A stretch of DNA of 64,000 bases, from positions 558,001 to 622,000 of the forward strand of contig CADCXA010000037.1 of NCBI GenBank assembly GCA_902806565.1. Direction: 5' to 3'. This DNA is from Hypoxylon rubiginosum. Lineage: Eukaryota > Ascomycota > Sordariomycetes > Xylariales > Hypoxylaceae. The position numbers and the translations under genes were made by a program. A model generated the notes under the pieces. It was not told the DNA's origin, made no database searches, and was given only the letters and a program-made list of their open reading frames with translations. Shown in pieces: positions 55,203-64,000 of the stretch; position 1 is the stretch's first letter; each line of letters starts with the position of its first letter.

Positions 55203-57789
55203 CAACTTGTTTCATTGCTAGGTGCGGAGCCCGGTATAAAAAAAGGAACCCTCCACAAATACCAAGTTGCGGAAAGATTGATTATTATTATTACTCTTTC
55301 TGGGAGGGGGGGCGTGATATTGGTTACGCCTTTTTTTTCACCCCACGATCCTTTCTTCCCCCCCCTCTTTTACGATGTTGGCGTGCAGAATCTTGCATTC
55401 ATCTTGCTGCAACGGCTACTGCTGCAGCAGGCCGTGAGACAAACAGGGCCCCATCTTTGATGAGGAGGGGATATCCCGTCCCAAGGTGGGAAAGATAGAG
55501 CGAGGGTCAGGTGGAACATACTGCTTTTTTTTAATGTACCCAATACAAGTAAGTTTTCGTGACAGATGACGAATATAGTGCTAATGTATCTGACAATATT
55601 GGCGGATCTCCTCTCCCCCTCCCAGTGTAGTAGCTTACGGTCTTCGCTAATTCTCAACCGGGAGTCAAGTAAACTCGTCCATCCTGTCAGCGCCGCTGCT
55701 ATCCTAGTCGATGGAATTCGTAGCACTACTAACAGCCTACGGTCACCAGAGCACCATCGACCGTCCAAGGATAGGCACTTATAGGTCATCTACTCTAGAC
55801 CACGTAATAAATAAACCAGAACATATATGAATTTCCGTCACGTAAATCCACCTAACGAAATGGCCGGGTTCTATCCAGAGATGGGCCAACTCGTACCTAA
55901 CTAATAATAAGTGCAACTTTCAACAAGTAACAGTAATGGCCTGGAATTTTAATCTTATGTGTTTGTTGAAGCTACAAATATATTCGTAGACAAAGGTGTG
56001 AAATTGCCCCTATTGCCATCAACTCGATTCTCTCTGTGACTGATAGATGAATTCCCCTCAAAATGGACTTTCTCATAACACATAACAGTTTCGATACGTA
56101 AAATCTATTAAGAACTAGACCTTAGTTTCGCATCTACCACTCTACACGAACATGCTACTCCGTCATAAATCCCCAGCTCTTCCGAATAAGGAGTCAAGAG
56201 GCACTCAGCCCATTTAAAAACACCTCCTGTCCAACCCATTTTCTTCACCAAAACCAGTGATGTTACGCAATAACACTCTGGAGATCGCCCACTAATGCCC
56301 CTAGACGTTGTATGAAGTCAAGGCTCTTTATGTGCTATCAATCCGTTCAAATTTGCCGTTAGCGTAGTCTAGGAAGTTTCAGACTAACCTACGCTGTCGA
56401 GAGGTAGGCATCTACGAGATGGATGTCACGACGACGCGTGAGGTGCCCTCGAGACTTGTAGTTACATCTGGGTTGACTTTGTTAGTGTTCACCGATACCG
56501 GTCGAGTAGAGGTCATGAATGCTAAGGCTAGAGAGACAACTTTAACTAATGCGTCCGGGGAAAAGGAGGCAGCATATGGAACATCCTGAGAGGTGTGATA
56601 ATTGGAACGCTTTTGCCGTTTCCGATCTTTCAAGTACCGTATTCTAGACATTAATATGGAATATACCTCCTTTTATGCAAAACCTCAAGCACCGCTCTCT
56701 TCTTGATTTCGCTGACCGGCGACCCGTAGACTGGGAAACCAACCCGCCTGCTATGGCTCTAGGTGCAGGGTGACTACCTAGGTTGGTAGGTAAGTACTTG
56801 ATTATAGGTTCCGTAACCTTCGACCGGGTCTGCCATGAAACGTGACTAACTACCTTCTAAAGCAGACACTTGCTTGCCGGTAATATGTGCTTCTCCGTCG
56901 CAACGCCGTTCACCTTGCTTAGTTGTAGCCAGCCAAGTAACTCCGCATCGTCTCCTACCCGCAACATATAGTTTCTTCGACGCTAAGTGTTAGCCACACA
57001 TACCCTTATCATAAAAACGAAGCTGCCGAATCTCACGTCGACGTTGATCAAGGCGTCAAATTTTTCTAGACACCCTGCCTAGGTAGGTAGCCAGCTGCCT
57101 GCTAAGCATCGACAAGCACGCTGCACCGCTTTTACAAACCTCGAGCGTACCGTTCCCGAGCAAGTATTTACGAACTACCGTCTTCCAACCGCGAGGTCCC
57201 AATAATGAATCATGATAGATACTAGGGCTGTCTTTATGCTAGGGGCGAGGGTCAGTACTTAAAATATGAGGTGCTATGGATATCTAAAGGAGTTAGTTCT
57301 AGGGGTAAAGACAATATTAAGGGACCAGAGGAAAATCGTATGGGTATCTTATAACTTTATCCTGAGCCTTGCAGTATCGGTGTCGTATATACGATGTATC
57401 TGCAATGCCCAGTGAAGCCTCAGACGCTGGTAAAGGGGTCTAGCTAGCATGAGGGGCAGTTGCAGGTTGAGAGGTAGCTTGTTGAGTGTCTGTCCCTAGA
57501 AAGAGCTGTTCTTCTCTGTAATGACAAGCTTGGGGCGGTGGAAGCCCCAGAGACGCCGTGCAAGAAGAGGTATCTCGACACCCTTGCGAGTAGTAGCTAC
57601 AGGGCACACCAAGTTCCTCTGAAGCAAGTTAGGTAGGCGCGCACCGCAAATCGTCGCCGCCATTTCCCCGGGGCAACCGGGCGAAATTCGGGCCATCGTC
57701 GTCGACCAGTAAAAACAGCTTCTGGAGAGAAAAGGTTATAAGGCATGAGAACAGCACCTATTCCCAACCTTCCCCGCAACATAGGAGCA

Positions 57790-57930
57790 ATCCTGGGTGA
57801 CTCAATGGTTAGAGAAAACCGCCACGAGATAATCATATGCTATTCCGGCTCGATCGTGACTTGATAGTACGATTATCCACTGTGGTTTTTCGTAGGTCGC
57901 GGATTCAAAACCCTCGACTGAGCTTTTTTT
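57790..57930 (+). pseudogene. tRNA-like relic with a long hairpin in place of the anticodon arm
   Basis: A D-arm-like TGACTCAATGGTTAGAG (about 57798-57814) matches the A box of class I tRNAs, and GGTCGCGGATTCAAAACCC (about 57895-57913) resembles a variable loop plus B box, followed by a run of seven T (57924-57930). Between them lies a long hairpin with arms AAAACC/GGTTTT and GATAATC/GATTATC. The T stem has mismatches and I cannot pair the acceptor stem, so it is probably a decayed tRNA gene, perhaps originally intron-bearing. Confidence 0.3.
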
Positions 57931-58728
57931 GCAACCTCTTTCTTTTTTTTTTTTCACATTATTTCGTGCTGCATCGACGTGCCATTCTCATTTTTTAAGA
58001 AACCCTCAAGGCCCTTTTCCACGTAGATAGACCAATCCCATAGCTGTGCGTAGTCAGTCATGGCGCTTGGAGGAACATATCTTCTGCTTACCAAAATGAA
58101 TATTTCAACCTGTTCGTCCGCTTCCAGTAGATTGCCTACCCGAGTCGATAATGTCTGCGGCTATTATAAATCTTATCTGTATGGACGGTACAGGATGACT
58201 CGACTTATCTTGACTGAGTCTAGCAGCTGTACCTGATTTACCCCCTGAGGCCGACGAGTACGCTAGTAGCATGTTTAGCTTTACACTTCGCGCCCCTGAA
58301 TCTATACGCCTCATGTCTCGGTAGTAGAGGTAGACCTTAAGTCTGATTAGCAAATTGGGAGCATAGCTGTAGTAGCTGGCTTGTCTGCTCGGTAAGTCAT
58401 TCGATAATTCATAACCTACCCAAGTTTAACTACCAAGGATACCTGTTAGGCTAGTCTGCTAGTCGTATCGCACACCCGTACCTAGAACTAGACCTTGACG
58501 AAGAATGAGTGGAACTTAGGCTTAAATAATGCCTGCCTGGCATTACCGTAGTCCAATACATCATATCCCACCGCCATTCCATCCTTCACGCTAACTTAAT
58601 TAACGGCCATCACATATGGCAATCAAGTTTGCATTCCGGGAAACGAGCAAGTACAAACCTGTCGTAACGGACAGTGTCCCAGGTGTCATGATTCATTACT
58701 ACGGCCGTATTTTGGTATAGCTAGGTAT

Positions 58729-59552
58729 CTAGAACTGATCTATACGTGAATTCCGTCAGCATTTCTAGTTCTTCGTATTTTCTTCTTCCCTTTTACTAAA
58801 AGAAATGAAGGACACTCACCTAAAGTCATGCTCATGCTAACGTCGGTACTCTCAACCATCTTGGTGAACTCCTCGAAGCTGATCTTGCCGTCCTTGTCCT
58901 GGTCGGCCTCCATGATGGTCTTGTCAACGATCTGCTGTAGCTGCTGGTCCTTTAGGTTGCTGCCGACCATCATCTTGAGCACGATGAATAGCTCCCCGTT
59001 GCTGATGTACCCGTCCCGGTCGATGTCGTACACCTTGAAGGCGAACTGAAGCTTCTGCTCCTTATTGCCCTTGCTGCTGAAGGCGCTCAGCCCCGACACA
59101 AACTCCTGGAAGTCCACGTCCCCGCCGCCGTCCTCGTCGAAAATAGCTATCATCCTGTTTGTAGGGAGACACAATCAGCTTTGCGGCCACAAAATAGGAG
59201 CTTAGGAAGGTTTAAAGCGCAAGCAAGAACCGGGGTAATCGGGAGGAGGCTGTACCTTGTCGCAAGGGGATTGGATGATATTTGTGGTAAGCTAAGAAAC
59301 TCGTCTCGTTCGATCGTGCCCGAGTTATCCTAAATTGTAGCGTCTTAGCATCGATCTTGACACATACGCAGGGATATCGGGTCATTCTTTACTTTATCGA
59401 GCTTCATAAACCTCTTTCTGAGTCTGTCTACCTCCTCTCGATCGACTATAGAGGCGCGATTAGGATCGTACTGAGTTCTAGAGGAAAGCTAGGTACATAC
59501 AGTTCGACCCTTGCACGATGTTATCGAGCACAGCACTGGTAGTGTTGCCCAT
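58729..59552 (-). CDS. CNB1: Calcineurin regulatory subunit B
   Basis: Five exons on the minus strand, 59501-59552, 59393-59445, 59256-59329, 58820-59154 and 58729-58739, total 525 nt, exactly 174 aa, the family length. The protein starts MGNTTS, a N-myristoylation signal. Four canonical EF-hand loops follow: [36 protein letters not shown] and [12 protein letters not shown], each with acidic residues at positions 1, 3 and 12. The C-terminus MSMTLDQF requires the fifth exon, only 11 nt long, after an 80-nt intron (GTGAGT donor, CGTATAG acceptor); reading through gives an unrelated tail. The protein binds Ca2+ and activates the calcineurin A phosphatase, which signals through Crz1-type factors; the catalytic subunit is not in this window. 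It is divergent from EPL1, with about 1.4 kb between starts. Confidence 0.96.
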
Positions 59553-60992
59553 GGTGCTGGACGGCTCCTTGACGGAGGCGGGCAGGAGCTAGCTAGATTG
59601 AAAGATGCGCGACGAGCGGACGGGGTTGCAGGCGATTCGGGGCTTCTATATACTAATATTGAGTTAGGTTCTTTTCTTGTATTCGCCGGGTTTGCGACAA
59701 GAAAATACGTTTCGTGGTATTCGTCGCCGTTTGAAGAATGTTGATGTTCACAGATAGTTGAAAGTCGAAGGGTGAGGCTGAGGAGAGTCGTCGGGTGGAA
59801 ATATATGGGCTTGGTGGGGTCCTTCAAGGCAAGGCGACCAAGAACTACCTAGTACGAAGTGGGCCATTTGCTTTTTATGGTAAGGAGCTCTTAGGCTCCA
59901 GGATTCTAAGCTGGAGAGCACAGCCACATTATCCTCCAGTATGTGAATGTCAATTTCAAGCCACCTAATTGCTATCTCACCCATCTTTAGACCTCGGATG
60001 ACGGTGCATGGGGCTGACTTTTCTACCCCTACGTAATTGACTTGATAGATTCAAGTACGAAGTACCTACACCATTGATACCTACAAAGGTGCAAACAAAG
60101 ATGCAAAGTCACCATTAGAAGGAGCCAAAGGTTGCATTCAAGTAAAATTGTGTCGTCGCAGCGAAGACAATCTACTGAAAATTTCAATAAGATGCAGATG
60201 CATCATGAGTTGACACGATTGGTTGATACGTGGTGGCGCATGCTCGTCACCCCCTTTTTTTCTCGTAGGTACGAAGTATTTCATTGTGCTTTTCTCCTTA
60301 TCCTTCTTATCGACCTGACGCGTTGCGTTGTATTGTCGCAAAAGGAAGAAAAAAGGGGTTGTTTTGGTTACCAAGCAAAGTAGAGTGCAGTCCGCTGTAG
60401 GTACTGTTTAGTAAAGTACTGCTTGTTTTCTTTAGCGGGCTTTAATCAGGCCTTCCCCCCGGAGCCCATATTCCCTCCCCCCTTTCCCCTACCCCCCCAA
60501 AACGGTTGCCCAATTGCCCAAAATTGCACGTCGTGCTACTGCAACCAATCAGCAAACGTCGTTGCGGTAGATTACTTAGCCAAAGGGCGGAAGGTGTAAG
60601 GCAATTTAGTGGGGCATCCCTTTCAACCCCTCTGCCCCTCTAGGCTTGGGCTTCTTTCTAGGCTCTCCGGGCTCTCTAGGCTTCTCTAGGACCCCTCTAC
60701 GGTGTGCGGTCGATTTCCCACCATTGCGCTCTCCCACCTTGCATTGTTGCTTGGGCTGCCTGCTGCTGCGCGGACCAAGCAAAAAATTTGCGCCCCAAAC
60801 AATTCAACGTCACCTCATCCAACGACGACACTTCGGCCATCAAAACAACCACCAAGAACCTAATTCTAGTTCCTAAAAATATCAATTTTCATCGTCGCAT
60901 GACATAAACTTTCGGGCTCCCGATTTTTTTCGGGTTTTTTCCGGCCACTTTTGCAACTTTTCCCCAACCGCCCTTGCACACCGCCGACCGCC
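59553..60992. other. Divergent promoter region between CNB1 and EPL1
   Basis: The 1.4 kb spacer holds both 5' regions. Near EPL1 it has C-rich and CT-rich tracts (about 60450-60500 and 60620-60720). Frames at 60132-60383 and 60138-60374 on opposite strands are patternless. Confidence 0.6.
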
Positions 60993-62881
60993 ATGTCGAC
61001 CCGGAAGGTGCGATACAAGAAGCTAAACACCAAAACGCCTCTGCCCGTCCTCCGCGAAGATCAAATCGACCCCAACGAATACGAGTCTATCACAAATGAA
61101 TCTCAAATAGCTACTGGCGTCGAGCAAGCCGAGGAAAATGTGAGTTATCAACGCATTTCTTACCTTCTACGCGCATATCACGTGACTCTCCACGTGACAT
61201 CATCCTAGCTCACTAGGACCCTCTTTGATATCACGCACTATCAACCACTTACCGTTGACCAACTGACTAACTCACCTGCCAATAGGAATACCATTTACAG
61301 GCAGTCCTTAAAGGGGTCGGCGTCAGTACGGATACTGAGATTCCCGTCCCGCCGCCCCAGAAGTGTGAGGAGAACTATGATGAGCTGTATCCCACCATAT
61401 ATGTAGAGCCTCGCAACTATATCAAGTTCTCCGAGACCGTCGAAGAGACACTAGGCAGCCTCTATGATATGACCACGGAGGACGAAGAGTATCTCAAGTC
61501 CTACAATGCCAAATATTCGGGTGATGCCCAACTCCCCGAGGATGACTTCGAGCGGATAATGGAAGTGTTCGAGGACACGGCGGCGGAGCATGCCCCTTAT
61601 GCTTCAGTTGATAACACGGTAGTGCCGTACGAGATTATGGTTCAGTCCATGGCCCATGTTATCCCAACGAAGCTCATCCAAGCGCATGCCAAGAATGTTT
61701 ACGAGTACTGGCAGGCGCGACGCCAGGCAAGCGGCAACAAGATCCTGCATCCCTCGCTCAAGTTTGAGACTCATCAAGAGCATGATGATATGGATCCTTA
61801 TGTCTGCTTCCGAAGGCGCGAAGTCCGACAGACGAGAAAAACGAGAGCCCGTGATGCGCAAGTATCCGACAAGCTCAAGAAACTGCGTAAAGAACTAGAG
61901 GATGCACGTCAGCTTGTCGTCTTCTCGTACCAACGGGAAATATTCAAAAGAGAGCTGTTGAACAGCGACAGACTCATATTTGAGCACCGGGCCAGCCTTA
62001 AGGATACTAAGGTCCGGTTAAGCATCAAGGCAGACGACGAGGACCTGTACAATGCTCGTCCGCAGAAACGACCGAGGTTAGAATTGCAACAGCAAGGCCG
62101 TCCTGGCCCTCACAGCCAACTCCGCCTGGTTGTCCGTCCCGACGGAGGAAAATCTGTGGAACCTGTCGATCTCGTCTTGCTATCCGACAAGCTGGCCGAA
62201 AAGGAAAATGAGCTGCGTAGTGATGTCGAATCCAAGGTCCATAACCACAGAAGATGGAATAACAATTACGTCGATTTAACGGCGGATCCACTACCTCCCC
62301 CCGTCCGAGCAAAGGAGTCAAGTTTTAGGAATGCTAAGACCACCGCCTACATAACCCCGCCAGCGTCGTCTGCCGAAGACTCAATGGATATAGACGGAGA
62401 TGGAGGAGGATCCGTCCCAGTAAAGGCGATAGTATCGTTGCTGCAGGAAGCTTTCCCCAGCGCTTTCCCACGCGTCTCAGACCACGAAGACGATGCAGAC
62501 CATGCAACGGCATATCGTCGCCGCTACGGCCGACTAGGCCGCATGTTCGTCGACCGTCGGTCGCCCAAGCAAAAGGGATCACAGCAGCCCACCCCTAGTC
62601 CACGAGAAATAGATCTGACCCAGAGTGACCGATGGAAATATGATCAGGATGACGACGACGATGAGCAGCCTGTGTATGAGATCGATCCCAATAGCTCTCG
62701 CCAGATGAGATTTCGAGCGACAATTCCGCCAGCAACTCACCACTTATTGAGGAGGCAGGGAATAGATGCAGCTGCCATGCATACTGGTGGTGCAAATCGA
62801 CAGGCTCTACCGCAAGTCCAAGTACCAGCTCAGCCGCCGGTCCATCAACTTCAAGAACAAAAGCCTCAGGCTTCTGCTTGA
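60993..62881 (+). CDS. EPL1: Enhancer of polycomb-like protein 1, NuA4/Piccolo subunit
   Basis: Exons 60993-61139 and 61286-62881 join in frame to 580 aa, the usual size in Pezizomycotina; the acceptor is CCAATAG. The EPcA region comes first: RKVRYKKLNTKTPLPVLRED at about 4-23, then after the splice YHLQAVLKGVG, the block YPTIYVEPRNYIKFSETVEE, and EYLKSYNAKY. A second conserved part has DPYVCFRRREVRQTRKTRARD at about 220-240, followed by a coiled coil (KLKKLRKELEDARQLVVFSY). The C-terminal half is Pro/Gln/Asp-rich, with an acidic DDDDDE run. Epl1 bridges Esa1 and Yng2 to the nucleosome for histone H4 and H2A acetylation. The start context CCGCCATGTC is strong. Nothing suggests truncation. Confidence 0.95.
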
Positions 62882-64000
62882 TGAATCTTCAGTAGGCCAC
62901 CAAAGTAGTCCGTTGCGGACATCGATAGTTGACTTGGATGTTCGTGTACCCACTGGCAGGGCGTGGTTCCAGAAGGACGATTGGCAGTAGTGACTGACAG
63001 ATTGCCCTAACAGAGCAGTCCGTCCGAATGTCAACCAGGTCCTCGGCGTTCGCTCGGTAGCACTCACTGTTGAGACATGATACACCACAGCAGTATACCC
63101 TTGCGCAAGAGATGTTAGGATGATTAGGGTGTTTTCTGGCCCTGCGCGCGTGGGCGAATGAGCATTTTGGAATCAAGTTGGAACCCCTTAACCCCGCTCC
63201 AATTCCAGGATGGGTAAAATAGGTTGCGATCTTTGGCGATGCGACTAGAAATCCATCGATGTACCTATTCCCCCTAGTTCGCACCAATGACCTGTACATA
63301 GAGTGCGCGAACATATGGATTGGCAGGGGATGGTGGCGTTGGTCGTTTGTTGTAAGAGTATATAGTATGGATTCAGGACCAATGCATAGCCGGGGAGTTG
63401 GCGGAGTTTAGTTAAGCTGCTCGGGGTGGCAGATACGAAGGGCAGAAGAAGCAAACGTTGTTCTTGCATCCTCGACGCGCCTCTCTTCGAATTTAATTAT
63501 TGAATCGTAATAATTGGTGTTGGTCGATCGTGATCGTGCTTATGTCTTGAATGCTCAGGAGTCGGGTGATATGGTGGTGATATCTGGGTTCTCGTCAGCT
63601 TTCATTGGCTCAATTTCCTTGAAAGATCGATGGCCTGTAGTTCCTCTGGGAAATTGCTGATAGGTTGGTATCGTTAGGCACCGCCTCGGTGTAACACCTC
63701 TTTCAGGTGTTAGTCGACCGGAATTGCTTCAGATGAGGAAAACTAGATGTGAGTAGGTAGTAACCCTTTGAAGATCTGACGACGAGTACTTGTCTCTCCT
63801 TGAATGACTTCTGGCAGGAAAAGCAGATGTTGAGCTCGGTAGAAATTGTCTCGCGACGGTATCGTCTCGTGTACTTTCGATCTTTGGCTCTTTCCAGCAC
63901 TCGATGTTAAATGAATAAGGCTATGTAGTTCGCTGAGATGTCCGAGTTTCAAGTTGCTCGAATGAAAAGGTTGAACTTTTAACTTAAAAGGAAAATGTTG
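62882..64000. other. Region downstream of EPL1, no gene supported
   Basis: No motif-bearing frame lies here. The longest (62889-63314 minus, 141 codons) is patternless and reaches the EPL1 stop. The part nearest 62882 is the EPL1 3' UTR. The last 300 bp may belong to a gene beyond the window, but I cannot support one. Confidence 0.5.

Larger units (their letters stand above)
52293..58728. other. Gene-free region of about 6.4 kb with a tRNA-like relic
   Basis: No supported coding region lies here. Frames at 52406-52789 (+), 53995-54330 (+) and 55370-55789 (-) lack motifs. Present are a very AT-rich block (about 53090-53165), an 11-bp tandem duplication (53311-53332), a CATA/CGTA-type run (53620-53651), TACCTAGGTA (55073-55082), a 16-bp perfect palindrome (55187-55202) and the tRNA-like relic at 57790-57930. 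Confidence 0.55.

Noticed and set aside
58740..58819. Calcineurin B ending in its last intron
   Set aside because: The tail after [11 protein letters not shown] is not family-like. Splicing to the 11-nt exon gives the expected MTLDQF end and 174 aa.

Overview
The window looks like nuclear DNA of a filamentous ascomycete (Pezizomycotina, most likely Sordariomycetes). Genes are widely spaced, carry short introns (about 50-85 nt, a few longer) with GT-AG ends and CTAAC-type branch points, and encode Pezizomycotina-type orthologues: CENP-I/Mis6, tuberin, Cse1, eEF1B-gamma, calcineurin B, Epl1. A solitary 5S rRNA gene, as in Neurospora with its dispersed 5S genes, supports the placement. I see no bacterial operons, no CRISPR array and no intact transposon.

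Layout. 1-2200: the 3' end of an unrecognised gene and a small Ser-rich protein gene with a clear promoter. 2.2-7.2 kb: no convincing gene. 7.2-15.6 kb: a zinc-ribbon-like orphan, a GC-rich AsaB/CmcJ-like oxidoreductase, a GC-rich CAF16-type ABC ATPase and an eight-exon CENP-I/Mis6 kinetochore gene. 15.6-26.7 kb: mostly gene-free, but holding a GH3-GNAT fusion gene that has lost its catalytic hydrolase domain. 26.7-36.4 kb: tuberin (TSC2) and the divergent exportin CSE1. 38.4-44.2 kb: an NADPH-dependent FMN reductase, a 5S rRNA gene, eEF1B-gamma and the divergent mitochondrial ribosomal protein uS9m. 44.2-58.7 kb: a gene-poor stretch with one conserved protein of unknown function. 58.7-62.9 kb: calcineurin B and the divergent NuA4 subunit Epl1.

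Most genes are unrelated housekeeping functions: TORC1 control, nuclear transport, kinetochore, translation, Ca2+ signalling and chromatin acetylation. No biosynthetic cluster is evident; the AsaB-like enzyme stands alone. Exon joins were checked by reading-frame arithmetic for CENP-I (706 aa), CSE1 (958 aa), eEF1B-gamma (414 aa), uS9m (312 aa), calcineurin B (174 aa), Epl1 (580 aa), FMN reductase (209 aa), the 51 kb protein (388 aa) and the GH3-GNAT remnant (526 aa).

The most notable points are the repeated 10-bp palindrome TACCTAGGTA (nine perfect copies, all outside coding sequence), the truncated but still open GH3-GNAT gene, the solitary 5S gene, two decayed tRNA-like loci, a GC-AG intron in CSE1, an 11-nt last exon in calcineurin B, and sharply bounded GC-rich genes in AT-richer surroundings. 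I did not find a clearly new biological system.
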